DNA of 64,000 nucleotides, from assembly GCF_008698145.1 (NCBI RefSeq), contig NZ_RZNZ01000010.1, positions 53,685-117,684 of the forward strand. Direction: 5' to 3'. Within the stretch, counting starts at the first letter, position 1, and the number at the start of each line of letters is the position of its first letter. Below, piece by piece: positions 17,891 to 26,761 of the stretch. The notes beneath the pieces were generated by a model. The model was not told the DNA's origin. It made no database searches and saw nothing but the letters and a program-made list of their open reading frames with translations. The translations under genes were made by a program, and so were the position numbers. Source of the DNA: Bifidobacterium vespertilionis (GTDB taxonomy: Bacteria; Actinomycetota; Actinomycetes; Actinomycetales; Bifidobacteriaceae).

Positions 17891-19528
17891 ATGGTTCTTC
17901 ATCTCACCGACGACCTGAACGCCACCAAAGACGAGTGGGCCAAGGCCGGCATCAAGCTGCCCGCCTTCGATCCCGCCGCCGTCCGCGCCAACACCGTCGA
18001 GCACCCCTACTGGGTCCACTTCGGCGCCGGCAACCTGTTCCGCGCCGTGCACGCGGCCATCGCCCAGGACCTCATCGAGGCCGGCGAGACCAAGTCCGGC
18101 GTGATCGTGGCCGAGACCTTCGACGCGGACATCGTGGACGAGGCCTACACGCCGTTCGACGATCGCTGCCTGCAGGTGGTGCTCAAGTCCGACGGCTCCG
18201 TGGACAACCGCCTGATCGCCTCCGTGGCCGCCGCCTACGGCGTGCGCAACCACGAGGACGACGCCTGGAAGGGACTGGCCGGGGTCTTCCGCAACCCGGA
18301 GCTCCAGTTCGCCACCGTGACCATCACCGAGAAGGGCTACGCCCTGACCGACCCGGCCGGCGACGTGCTGCCGTGGATCGAGCCCGAGGTGGAGAACGGC
18401 CCCGATTCCGCCGTCTCCGCGATGGGCGCGATCACCGCCCTGCTGCTCGAGCGCTTCAAGGCCGGCGCCTTCCCGATCGCCATGGTCTCCACGGACAACT
18501 TCTCCCAGAACGGCGACCGCTTCGGCGCCGCCATCCGCCAGTTCGCACAGCTGTGGAAGGAGAAGGGCTTCGTGGGCCAGGACTTCCTGGACTACCTGAA
18601 CGACGAGTCCAAGGTCTCCTTCCCGCTGTCCATGATCGACCGCATCACCCCGAACCCGGCCGAGTCCGTCTCCAAGCAGCTCGAGGCCGCCGGCTTCGGC
18701 GACACGCAGATCATCCACACCGCCAAGCGCACCAACGTGGCCCCCTTCGCCAACACCGAGGAGACCTGGTATCTGGTGATCGAGGACAAGTTCCCGAACG
18801 GCCGCCCGGCCCTGGAGAAGGCCGGCGTGTACGTGGCCGACCGCGCCACCGTGAACGACGCCGACGAGATGAAGGTCACCACCTGCCTCAACCCGCTGCA
18901 CACCGCGCTGGCCACCTTCGGCGTCCTGCTTGGCTACCAGTCCATGAGCGCCACCATCGCCGACCCGGACCTGAAGAAGCTCGTGGAGCGTCTGGGCTAC
19001 GTGGAGGGCCTGCCCGTGGTCACCGATCCGAAGATCTTCTCCCCCAAGGAGTTCCTGCGCCAGGTGATCGAGGTCCGCGTGCCGAACCCGAACATCCCGG
19101 ACACCCCGGCCCGCATCTCCACCGACACCTCGCAGAAGATCCCGGTGCGCTACGGCGTGACGATCAAGAAGTATGTTGAGGATCCGTCCAAGGACATCAA
19201 CGTGCTCACAGCCATCCCGCTGGTGATCGCCGGCTGGCTGCGCCTGCTGCTCGGCGAGAACGGGCTTGCCACCAACGACAACGGCGATTCCGTGGCCCTG
19301 AGCCCGGATCCGCGCCTGAAGGACCTGCAGGACAAGCTCGCCCCGCTGTCCCTGGGCGGCGATCTGGCCAAGGCCGACGAGGTGATCAAGCCGATCCTCG
19401 CCGACACCACGATCTTCGGCACCGATCTCAACACCACGCCGCTCGCGGCCAAGGTGCTGGATTACTTCAAGCAGTTCGCGGCCGGCACGGGCACCGTGCA
19501 CGCCGTGCTGGAGAAGGCGCTCGCCTGA
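17891..19528 (+). CDS. uxuB: Mannitol dehydrogenase-family oxidoreductase, probably fructuronate reductase
   Basis: 545 residues of the polyol-specific long-chain dehydrogenase family: N-terminal NAD-binding domain (WVHFGAGNLFRAVHAA) and the catalytic region with MVSTDNFSQNGDR, PLSMIDRITPNP and CLNPLHTALATFG. The family also includes mannitol and altronate dehydrogenases; the assignment to fructuronate reductase (D-fructuronate to D-mannonate) rests on its place between uxaC and uxuA. AAAGGAAC precedes the ATG; spacing from uxaC is 69 bp. Codon use is extremely G/C-biased like its neighbours, consistent with high expression. Confidence 0.85.
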   Translation: MVLHLTDDLNATKDEWAKAGIKLPAFDPAAVRANTVEHPYWVHFGAGNLFRAVHAAIAQDLIEAGETKSGVIVAETFDADIVDEAYTPFDDRCLQVVLKSDGSVDNRLIASVAAAYGVRNHEDDAWKGLAGVFRNPELQFATVTITEKGYALTDPAGDVLPWIEPEVENGPDSAVSAMGAITALLLERFKAGAFPIAMVSTDNFSQNGDRFGAAIRQFAQLWKEKGFVGQDFLDYLNDESKVSFPLSMIDRITPNPAESVSKQLEAAGFGDTQIIHTAKRTNVAPFANTEETWYLVIEDKFPNGRPALEKAGVYVADRATVNDADEMKVTTCLNPLHTALATFGVLLGYQSMSATIADPDLKKLVERLGYVEGLPVVTDPKIFSPKEFLRQVIEVRVPNPNIPDTPARISTDTSQKIPVRYGVTIKKYVEDPSKDINVLTAIPLVIAGWLRLLLGENGLATNDNGDSVALSPDPRLKDLQDKLAPLSLGGDLAKADEVIKPILADTTIFGTDLNTTPLAAKVLDYFKQFAAGTGTVHAVLEKALA

Positions 19529-19540
19529 TCCACGCCTGAT

Positions 19541-19579
19541 TCCCGGGACCCTCCCCACACCCGCGGGAGGGTCCCGGGA
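19541..19579 (+). terminator. Hairpin after uxuB
   Basis: A 14-bp perfect stem (TCCCGGGACCCTCC at 19541-19554 with GGAGGGTCCCGGGA at 19566-19579). No U tract; either partial terminator or mRNA stabiliser. Confidence 0.65.
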
Positions 19580-19637
19580 TGCTGCGCGCGATACACTTAA
19601 AACGGCATAGCAATCATTTCAAAGGAGAACAACCACC

Positions 19638-20768
19638 ATGCATATGGGATTCCGCTGGTACGGCGAGGGCAACGACACCATCTCGCTGGACGACATCCGC
19701 CAGATCCCCGGCGTCGAAACGATCGTCTGGTCCCTGCACCACAAGCAGGCCGGCGAGCTGTGGGAGCCGGAGGAGATCGAGGCCGAGATGAAGAAGATCA
19801 CCGGCCTGTCCGAGGACGATCGCAAGCGCGGCGTCACCAAGACGTTCAACGCCGACGTGGTCGAGTCCGTCAACGTGCACGAGTCGATCAAGACCGGCAA
19901 GACCATGCTGGGCATGAGCCGCGACGAGGCGCTGGACAACTACATCAAGACCGTCGAGAATCTGGGCAAGGCCGGCGTCAAGGTCGTCACCTACAACTTC
20001 ATGCCGGTGTTCGACTGGCTGCGCACGGACATGTTCCACCCGTCCCCGGATGGTTCCACGGCCCTGTACTACGACGCCCACAAGGTGGCCGAGCTCACCG
20101 ACCCGCAGGCCCTGATCGACGAGACCCTCAACGGCGCCGGCAACCTCACCATGCCGGGCTGGGAGCCGGAGCGTCTGGCCCACCTCGGCGAGTTCATCGA
20201 GGCCTACAAGGGCATCGACCACGAGAAGTACTACGAGAACTACAAGGTCTTCCTTGACGCCGTGATCCCCACCTGCGAGAAGTACGACGTCAAGCTGGCC
20301 GTCCACCCGGACGACCCGGCCTTCGACCTGTTCGGCTGGCCGCGCGTGGTCTCCTCCAAGGAGGGCATCCAGCGCGTGCTCGACCTCAACCCGTCCCCGT
20401 ACAACGGCCTGTGCCTGTGCCTGGGCTCCTTCAGCTCCCGCCGCGGCAACGACCCGGTGGACGCCGTCAAGACGTTCATGGACCGCATCCACTTCTCTCA
20501 CGTGCGCAACATCAAGTTCCTCGACGAGGCCGGCTCCTTCTCCGAGGTGGGCCACCGCGCGTCCGAGGGCGACGTGGACACCGTGGGCATCATGAAGGCC
20601 TACGCCGAGGCCGACTTCCAGGGCTACATCCGCCCGGACCACGGCCGTCACCTGTGGAGCGAGAACACCGAGGCCGGTCGTCCGCGTCCGGGCTACGGCC
20701 TGTACGACCGCGCTCTGGGCATCCAGTACCTGCTGGGCGTGTGGGACTCCTTCAAGTACAACAAGTGA
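19638..20768 (+). CDS. uxuA: Mannonate dehydratase
   Basis: 376 residues, slightly shorter than the E. coli enzyme. UxuA dehydrates D-mannonate to 2-keto-3-deoxygluconate. The TIM-barrel metal-site segments are visible: MGFRWYGEGNDTISLDDIRQ at the start, VTYNFMPVFDWLRTD, LAVHPDDPAFDLFGWPRVV, and IRPDHGRHLW. AAAGGAG precedes the ATG. It follows uxuB by 109 bp containing a hairpin. Confidence 0.96.
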   Translation: MHMGFRWYGEGNDTISLDDIRQIPGVETIVWSLHHKQAGELWEPEEIEAEMKKITGLSEDDRKRGVTKTFNADVVESVNVHESIKTGKTMLGMSRDEALDNYIKTVENLGKAGVKVVTYNFMPVFDWLRTDMFHPSPDGSTALYYDAHKVAELTDPQALIDETLNGAGNLTMPGWEPERLAHLGEFIEAYKGIDHEKYYENYKVFLDAVIPTCEKYDVKLAVHPDDPAFDLFGWPRVVSSKEGIQRVLDLNPSPYNGLCLCLGSFSSRRGNDPVDAVKTFMDRIHFSHVRNIKFLDEAGSFSEVGHRASEGDVDTVGIMKAYAEADFQGYIRPDHGRHLWSENTEAGRPRPGYGLYDRALGIQYLLGVWDSFKYNK

Positions 20769-20833
20769 GCCGCGGTTGGCTGGTTGGCTGGTTGGGTTGA
20801 TCGGCTGACTGACTGGCCACTGGCTGACTGACT

Positions 20834-20873
20834 AGGGGCTTCGGAGCTGCGATTCGGCTCCGGGGCCCCTTTC
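20834..20873 (+). terminator. Terminator after uxuA
   Basis: GGGGC..TTCGGAGC pairs with GGCTCCGG..GCCCC and is followed by TTT. The stretch before it (20775-20833) is a low-complexity run of GGCTGGTT and CTGACTGA units. Confidence 0.7.
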
Positions 20874-20900
20874 GACGTTTGAGCCGGGTGGGCGGGGCTC

Positions 20901-20980
20901 TGCATCCCGCTGCATCCCGCTGCATCCCGCTGCATCCCGCTGCATCCCGCTGCATCCCGCTGCATCCCGCTGCATCCCGC
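20901..20980. repeat. Eight perfect tandem copies of a 10-bp repeat
   Basis: TGCATCCCGC is repeated eight times without change from 20901 to 20980. It directly precedes the 62-bp hairpin array. No ORF or promoter is evident. Confidence 0.97.
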
Positions 20981-20981
20981 T

Positions 20982-21410
20982 CTGCGTCTGAAATTGCCAC
21001 CAATTCCGAAATCGGTGGCGACTTGAGACACAGATGAGGCTCCCTGCGTCTCAAGTTGCTACCACTTCTGAGAATGGCGGTGATTTGAGACACAGACGGA
21101 GCCCCCTGCGTCTCAAGTCGCCCCCGATTCCAGAAATGGCGGCGATTTGAGACACAGACGGAGCCCCCTGCGTCTCAAGTCGCCACCACTTCTGAGAATG
21201 GCGGTGACTTGAGACACGGACAAGGCTCCCTGCGTCTCAAGTTGCTACCAATTCCGGAATTGGCGGTGATTTGAGACACGGACAGGGTTCCCCGCGTCTC
21301 GAATCGCTACCAATTCCGGAATTGGCGGTGATTTGAGACACGGACAGGGTTCCCCGCGTCTCGAATCGCTACCAATTCCAGAAGCGGTGGCAACTTGAGA
21401 CACAGGAAGG
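20982..21410. repeat. Seven tandem 62-bp hairpin units
   Basis: Units start at 20982, 21044, 21106, 21168, 21230, 21292 and 21354. Each begins near CTGCGTCTCAAGTTGC, has a central dyad such as CAATTCCGGAATTG, and ends with the inverse TTGAGACAC, so each unit alone forms a hairpin of about 20 bp per arm with a few mismatches. Base changes between units are often compensated on the opposite arm (for example AATTCC/GGAATT against ACTTCT/AGAATG), which suggests the pairing matters. No coding potential. Confidence 0.95.
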
Positions 21411-21557
21411 GGCCGAGGCAGATGCGAAGGCGGCGGCACGACGCCCTGTGACGCCCATCACAGATGCATTTCCGTGCAACAACGCGACGTTCGACCCCCT
21501 CGTGCGCTAGGCTGGGAATGGCATAGGAGCACCAAGCTACGAGGGAGTTCTGCAGAT

Positions 21558-22547
21558 ATGACGACTAACGCCGATTTCACGGTCGAGGGCATTCGGCCCG
21601 GCAAGGTCCTGCTCGTGGGCGAGGCCATGGCCCTGTTCACCGCAATGGAGGAGGGCGATCTGGGGGCCGTCGACACATTCAACGCGTCCGTGGCCGGCGC
21701 CGAGCTCAATGTGTGCGTCGGTCTGGCCCGCCTTGGCCAGAAGCCGGTGTACATGACCAAGCTCGCCCCGGATCCGTTCGGCGATCGCATCCGCGCGTTC
21801 ATGGAGCGCAACGCGATCGACACATCCCTGGTCACCATCGACAACACCCGCCCCACCGGCTTCATGATGAAGTCCAAGGTCTCCCACGGCGATCCGAAGA
21901 CCTACTACTGGCGCAAGGGCTCCGCGGCCTCCACCATGGGTCCCGAGGACGTGGACGCCGTGGACTTCGACGGCATCTCCGTGGTGCATCTGACCGGCAT
22001 CCTGCCGCCCCTGAGCGAGACCACGCTGGCCGCCGCGCATGAGCTGGTCAAGCAGGCCCGTGCGCACGGCGCGTTCGTCTCCTTCGATCCGAACCTGCGC
22101 CCCGCCATCTGGCCGAGCCTCGACCTGATGCGCGACACCCTGCGCGAACTGGCCTCGCAGGCCGATCTGGTCCTGCCCGGCATCGGCGAGGGACGCGAAC
22201 TGTTCGGCGCGGAGACCATCGAGGACACCGCCAAGGCCTTCATCGACAACGGCGCGAAGGTGGCCGTGGTCAAGGACGGCCCGAAGGGCGCCTACGCCAC
22301 CAACGGCACCGAAAGCGTCTACGTGCCCGGCTTCGTGGTGGACACCGTGGTGGACACCGTGGGCGCGGGCGACGGCTTCGCGGCCGGCACCCTGTCCGCC
22401 CTGCTCGAGGGCAAGTCGATCGCCGAGGCCATGGAGCGCGGCTGCGCGCTGGGCGCCATCCAGACCCAGTTCGTCTCCGACAACGAGGGCCTGCCCACGC
22501 CGAGCGAGCTCGAGGCGTTCAAGGCCTCCCACGACCGCGCGAACTGA
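21558..22547 (+). CDS. kdgK: 2-keto-3-deoxygluconate kinase (PfkB family)
   Basis: 329 residues of the ribokinase/PfkB family. N-terminal VLLVGEAMALFTA, substrate lid GAELNVCVGLARLGQ, and the ATP/anion-hole signature DTVGAGDGFAAGTL with the catalytic Asp are present. In this context it phosphorylates KDG to 2-keto-3-deoxy-6-phosphogluconate for the aldolase encoded 96 bp downstream. GAGGGAG lies upstream of the ATG. The 789-bp gap to uxuA is almost filled by repeats, so kdgK-eda probably has its own promoter. Confidence 0.9.
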   Translation: MTTNADFTVEGIRPGKVLLVGEAMALFTAMEEGDLGAVDTFNASVAGAELNVCVGLARLGQKPVYMTKLAPDPFGDRIRAFMERNAIDTSLVTIDNTRPTGFMMKSKVSHGDPKTYYWRKGSAASTMGPEDVDAVDFDGISVVHLTGILPPLSETTLAAAHELVKQARAHGAFVSFDPNLRPAIWPSLDLMRDTLRELASQADLVLPGIGEGRELFGAETIEDTAKAFIDNGAKVAVVKDGPKGAYATNGTESVYVPGFVVDTVVDTVGAGDGFAAGTLSALLEGKSIAEAMERGCALGAIQTQFVSDNEGLPTPSELEAFKASHDRAN

Positions 22548-22643
22548 GCCCACGGCACCAAGCCCCACGGCACCGAACCCCACGGACAAAACACAACCTG
22601 TTGATCCAATCCAATAGATCACACAACAGAAAGAAGATCCAAA

Positions 22644-23309
22644 ATGGCAGTTACGAAGAGCGAAGAGCTTCTCCCCTACCTCGAGCAGCTGGGCGTCGTC
22701 CCGCTGGTGACCCTGCACTCCCTGGAGGAGGCCGTCCCGCTGGCCAACGCCCTTGAGGAGGGCGGCGTGCCGGTGGCCGAGGTCACCTTCCGCTCCCCCT
22801 TCTGCATCGACGGCATGAAGAAGATCGCCGCCGAGGTCCCGGGCGTCACGCTCGTGGCCGGCACCGTGCACACGCTGGATCAGGCCAAGGCCTCCATCGA
22901 CGCCGGCGCCAAGGGTCTGGTCACCCCGGCCTTCACCGAGGAGATCGTGGACTGGGCGCTGGAGAACAACGTCCCGATCCTGCCCGGCACCGCCGTGCCG
23001 TCCGATGTGGATAAGGCGTACCAGCGCGGCATGCGCTACGTGAAGTTCTTCCCGGCCGAGGCCTACGGCGGCGTGAAGACCCTCAAGGCCCTCAACGGCC
23101 CGTTCGCCGAGATGAAGTTCCTGCCCACCGGCGGCGTGAGCCTGAAGAACGCGGCCGAGTACATCGGCCTCAAGAACGTGTTCGCCATCGGCGGCTCCTT
23201 CCCGGTGCCGTCCGCCGCCCAGAAGGTTGGCGACTGGGCCGCCGTCGCTCAGGCCTGCAAGGACGCCCGCGCGATCGTCGAGCCGATCATCGCTTCCAAG
23301 AACGCCTGA
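22644..23309 (+). CDS. eda: KDPG/KHG aldolase
   Basis: 221 residues. It cleaves 2-keto-3-deoxy-6-phosphogluconate to pyruvate and glyceraldehyde-3-phosphate. The Schiff-base Lys134 is in YVKFFPAEAYGG and the general-base Glu46 in VAEVTFR, matching the class I aldolase positions. PTGGVSLKN near residue 165 is the phosphate loop. AGAAAGAAGATCC precedes the ATG. It ends the uronate cluster and is followed by a clear terminator. Confidence 0.95.
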   Translation: MAVTKSEELLPYLEQLGVVPLVTLHSLEEAVPLANALEEGGVPVAEVTFRSPFCIDGMKKIAAEVPGVTLVAGTVHTLDQAKASIDAGAKGLVTPAFTEEIVDWALENNVPILPGTAVPSDVDKAYQRGMRYVKFFPAEAYGGVKTLKALNGPFAEMKFLPTGGVSLKNAAEYIGLKNVFAIGGSFPVPSAAQKVGDWAAVAQACKDARAIVEPIIASKNA

Positions 23310-23339
23310 TGATCATCTGATCCGCTGTCCACATAGCGG

Positions 23340-23382
23340 AAAGGCCCGTTTCACGGAACGACCCGTGGATCGGGCCTTTTTC
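23340..23382 (+). terminator. Rho-independent terminator of the uronate cluster
   Basis: AAAGGCCCG pairs with CGGGCCTTT around a 22-nt loop that has its own small stem, followed by TTTTTC. Confidence 0.85.
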
Positions 23383-23459
23383 ATGCCCGCCCGGCGGAGC
23401 GCGGACGGTGCCGTATCCCGCCTGCGCACCGCCACCGCGCGCCAACATGTGGGACGATT

Positions 23460-23530
23460 ATGATCAGAATCGATCATCCAGCATGTCGACCAGGCTATGA
23501 TATTGTGCATTTTTTGTCAGATATGATCAT
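23460..23530. promoter_or_regulatory. ATGATC-type operator candidates upstream of the hybrid regulator gene
   Basis: ATGATCAGAATCGATCAT (23460-23477) is an inverted repeat of ATGATC, and a perfect ATGATCAT lies at 23523-23530. An A/T-rich stretch with GCATTTTTTGTCAG sits between them. The sites suggest autoregulation. Confidence 0.45.
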
Positions 23531-23610
23531 TTTCTCGATGGGATCAGCTAGAATTGATTACAAATGAACGGTTGTGGACCATGACTGGTCCTGCACGCAA
23601 GGAAGCGAAG

Positions 23611-24783
23611 ATGGTTGAGAGCATTGTTGATACGGGCAAGCGTGATCTGCTGCCCGCCGAACGACAGGATATGATCCTAAGCCTGCTGACCAGGCAGAGC
23701 GTCGTGACGGTCACCGAGCTCGCCGACCTGCTGAACACCACCGAAATCACCGTGCGCCGCGATCTGACGATCCTTGCCAACGCCGGTCTGCTCAAGCGTG
23801 TGCGCGGCGGCGCGATGTCGCTGTCCGGAACCACCACGCGCAAGGGCGGCGCCCCGCGTCTGTCCTCCGCCATTCCCCCGATCCCCGCACCGGACGGCAT
23901 CAGCGATCTGACCGTCCCCTCGCTGTCCGACGACATGAGCGGCAACCAGCCGGTGATCGGCGCCATGATGCCCGAACCGAGCTTCTTCTGGCCCAACGTG
24001 ATCGAATCGATCCGCGAAACCGCCGCTGAGCTCGGCGCCCGCGTGGTCTCGCGCGAAAGCTCGTACGACAGGATCGACGAGACCGAGATCCTCGACATGA
24101 TCGCCGGCGAGCCGGCCCTGTGCGGCATCATCCTATCCCCCTCCGGCCGCCCCGACGTCGCCGAGCTCACCTGGGAGTGGATCGAGCACTCCCCCGTGCC
24201 CGTGGTGGTCGTGGAGCGCGACCAGCCCATCTTCGGCACCTGCTTCGTGGACTCCGTGCGCACCAACCACCACTTCGGCGTGCGCAAGGCCGCCGTGCAC
24301 TTCCTGCAGCACGGCCACACGCGCATCGGCGCCGCGTTTTCGGACACCCCCACCTCAACGGTGATCGAGAACGGCTGGAAGCACATCCTCAACGACTCGG
24401 ACCGCATCGAATGCCCGTTCATCGAGGACGGCATCCAACCGTATGACACCTCCGGCGTGGACGGGATCGTGGACAAGATCATCGGCTCCGGCGTCACGGC
24501 CATGCTCGTGCACTCGGACTATCTGGCCATCGCCATCGCGCAGGTGCTGGAACGCCGGGGCAAGCGCGTGCCGGACGACGTCTCGCTCATTTCGATTGAC
24601 GGCTATGCCACGCCCAGCTCCCGGCCGCTGACCGTGCTGCGCTCGAACAGCAAGGATCTGGGCGAGATCTGCGTGCGCACGCTCATGCAGCGCATCGCCA
24701 CGCCGGACACCGCCACCAAGCACATCTTCGTGGACCCGACGCTTGTGGACCGCGGGTCCGTGGCGGACATCCGGGAGCGCTGA
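23611..24783 (+). CDS. Hybrid transcriptional regulator: DeoR-type HTH plus LacI-type sensor
   Basis: 390 residues. Residues ~15-70 are a DeoR winged helix (PAERQDMILSLLTRQSVVTV, TEITVRRDLTILANAGLLKR, VRGGAM). After a Pro-rich linker, residues ~110-390 are a LacI/ribose-binding-type sensor (GAMMPEPSFFWPNVIESIRE, PVPVVVVERDQPIFGTCFV, DDVSLISIDGYATPSSRPLT), not the usual DeoR phosphosugar sensor. ATG 23611 has AAGGAAG upstream; ATG 23581 and an upstream TTG frame are less likely. It follows the uronate cluster and its own promoter shares ATGATCAT sites with the GH59 gene. Confidence 0.88.
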   Translation: MVESIVDTGKRDLLPAERQDMILSLLTRQSVVTVTELADLLNTTEITVRRDLTILANAGLLKRVRGGAMSLSGTTTRKGGAPRLSSAIPPIPAPDGISDLTVPSLSDDMSGNQPVIGAMMPEPSFFWPNVIESIRETAAELGARVVSRESSYDRIDETEILDMIAGEPALCGIILSPSGRPDVAELTWEWIEHSPVPVVVVERDQPIFGTCFVDSVRTNHHFGVRKAAVHFLQHGHTRIGAAFSDTPTSTVIENGWKHILNDSDRIECPFIEDGIQPYDTSGVDGIVDKIIGSGVTAMLVHSDYLAIAIAQVLERRGKRVPDDVSLISIDGYATPSSRPLTVLRSNSKDLGEICVRTLMQRIATPDTATKHIFVDPTLVDRGSVADIRER

Positions 24784-24812
24784 GCCGGGCGGCGATCCAG
24801 CCCCCATACCCC

Positions 24813-25511
24813 CTAGATCGCGGACCGGATCGCATCGCGCGCACGGGCCAGTTCGTCCGCCACACGTCGCACGGCGGCATCGTCCAGCAGACCGGCGGCA
24901 TCGGCCGATCGCAGCACATCGCGTACATCCAGTCCGAATTCGTAGACCAGCCGTTCCGCCCTGCGCAGTTCGTCGGTCTCCGCAGGGGCCGGCACCGGAG
25001 CGCTCGAGAAGCGAGCGGGCCGGGTGGTTTGAACCGGCTGAACCGGCTGAACCGGCTGGGCGGATTGCGACGCCGGCTTGTTCGGCGAGACCGGACGCAG
25101 CCGCACCGAGCCGCGGTCCATGGGCCGGCCGATCGCCGCATTGAGATCATCCTTGAGCGATCCCATCGACGAATGCATCCGGGAGCGCAGACCATCGGCC
25201 AGCGCCCGCGCGGACATGTCAATCTCCGCCTCAAGCCGATCGGCCTCGTCCCGGCGCGACTCAAGCTCGGCCAAGCCGGCATCGGTGATCGCGTAGATGG
25301 TCTTGCGGCCCGCCTCCGATTTGGTGATCAGTCCCTCTTCGGTCAGCTTGGCCAGACGGGGGTAGATCGTACCGGCGCTGGGCACGTACGCGCCGTTGAA
25401 CCGCCGTTCGATCGACTGCATGAGCTCGTAGCCATGCTTGGGACCCTCCGCAAGCAACGTGAGCAGATAGAGGCGCATCTGGCCATGGCCGAACACCGCA
25501 TTGGACGCCAT
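24813..25511 (-). CDS. PadR-family transcriptional regulator
   Basis: 232 residues. Residues 1-90 form the PadR winged helix (MRLYLLTLLAEGPKHGYELM, SAGTIYPRLAKLTEEGLI, RKTIYAITDAG). A long charged C-terminal extension has a PVQPVQPVQ linker at residues ~145-160 and a second helical domain, longer than usual for PadR. ATG lies 3 bp after the stop of the DUF4097 gene, so the two are one operon. Confidence 0.9.
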   Translation of the reverse strand: MASNAVFGHGQMRLYLLTLLAEGPKHGYELMQSIERRFNGAYVPSAGTIYPRLAKLTEEGLITKSEAGRKTIYAITDAGLAELESRRDEADRLEAEIDMSARALADGLRSRMHSSMGSLKDDLNAAIGRPMDRGSVRLRPVSPNKPASQSAQPVQPVQPVQTTRPARFSSAPVPAPAETDELRRAERLVYEFGLDVRDVLRSADAAGLLDDAAVRRVADELARARDAIRSAI

Positions 25512-25514
25512 GGT

Positions 25515-26492
25515 TCACCGCCCTTCGGCGGCTTCGGCGAGATTGGCGGTTTCGGCCGGATCGGCGACGACCGGATCGGTGTCCGCCGGATCGCCGACGT
25601 CGGCGGGATCGTCAGCGGCGACCGGGGCCTCATCATCCGCCGCGCGATGGACCACCTTGAGACTTCCGGACACCGCGTTGAACCGGATGTCCACGCAAGG
25701 ACCGTCCTCCGGGCCGTCCTCGTACTTGAATCCGGACTTCGGCACCTTGAACTTGTGGCCGTCCACACTCACCGAGCCGAACATCGCATCCGCCTTGTAG
25801 ACGGTGTGCGCATCCGCGTCCACGCGCACGATCGCATTGCCGCTCACCACGTTGAGAGCAAGCTTCGACGGCGCGCCGAACGCGTCCAGATACGTGGCGC
25901 CACTCACGGAATTCAGATCGACCTTGCTGTATTCGCCGCTGAGCACCACCTCGCCGTTGACCGAATCGACATCGATGGCCCCACGGTGATTGCGGGCCTC
26001 CACACGGCCGGAGACGGTGTCCAGCTTGAGCTCGCCCACCAGCGAATCGGACAGCACCGTGCCAGAGACGGTGTCCAGCTTGGCCCCGGCGGTCAGACCG
26101 CTGACCAGCGTGTCGCCGCGGACCATGTTGATCTTGGCCTTGACCTCGCGCGGGACCACGATGCTCACGTCCGCGCTGCACAGCGCATCGCGGTCCGACT
26201 TGCCGAACATCCCGCGCAGCAGGCCCAGTCCGTCGCGCATCCCGTGCACATTGATGGTCTTATTGGCGTCCGGATGGTCGATTTTCAGGCGGCCGTCCTC
26301 ATTCAGGCTCACCCGCACGTCGAGCCCCTGCACGTTGGACACCTCCACGCGCGTGACCGGATCATCCGAACCTACCACATCCACGCGGCCGCGCACCAGA
26401 TCGACCTTGAGCCGGGCCACATCGTCCAGCTCGATGACCTTGCTCTCGCCGGGACGGATGGTCCAACTGCGGTCGCCGAACGTCTCACTCAT
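25515..26492 (-). CDS. DUF4097-family beta-repeat protein
   Basis: 325 residues with repeated short strands typical of DUF4097 (LDTVSGTVLSDSL, LDTVSGRVEARNH, VDSVNGEVVLSGE, LNSVSGATYLDAF, LNVVSGNAIVRVD), suggesting a right-handed beta-helix. The C-terminal ~40 residues are Ala/Asp/Pro repeats. No signal peptide or membrane segment is evident, so it may be cytoplasmic. DUF4097 genes often sit with PadR regulators; function unknown. AAGGAG precedes ATG 26492; the frame extends to 26528 without a site. Confidence 0.85.
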   Translation of the reverse strand: MSETFGDRSWTIRPGESKVIELDDVARLKVDLVRGRVDVVGSDDPVTRVEVSNVQGLDVRVSLNEDGRLKIDHPDANKTINVHGMRDGLGLLRGMFGKSDRDALCSADVSIVVPREVKAKINMVRGDTLVSGLTAGAKLDTVSGTVLSDSLVGELKLDTVSGRVEARNHRGAIDVDSVNGEVVLSGEYSKVDLNSVSGATYLDAFGAPSKLALNVVSGNAIVRVDADAHTVYKADAMFGSVSVDGHKFKVPKSGFKYEDGPEDGPCVDIRFNAVSGSLKVVHRAADDEAPVAADDPADVGDPADTDPVVADPAETANLAEAAEGR

Positions 26493-26545
26493 GATGGCTC
26501 CTTTTCGCATCGCGCACCCATTGTGCACGCTTCCTGCGTTCCAGA

Positions 26546-26596
26546 ATCATCATAACACGATATATCGCGCATACTATCGCGTGTTGCGCGCAACAC
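26546..26596 (-). promoter_or_regulatory. Promoter/operator region of the DUF4097-PadR operon
   Basis: TATGAT on the minus strand (near 26547-26552) is a good -10. It is followed upstream by CGATATATCG and by the perfect 16-bp palindrome GTGTTGCGCGCAACAC (26581-26596). These are candidate sites for PadR autoregulation. Confidence 0.5.
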
Positions 26597-26761
26597 AAGC
26601 CACGGGGACAAACCACGAGGGGCCGGATCCGCATGCTGCCGACGCGGCGGAGATACTCGCGGTAACCGAAACAACCGAGACAACGGAACAGCAACGTTGC
26701 TTTCCAATGTTCTACGCGTCCGAGAGGCATATGACCGGGCCGAACGGCGGCCGGCCAGCAT

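Noticed and set aside
20901..21410. CRISPR array
   Set aside because: Units are contiguous without unique spacers and each unit is a palindrome.
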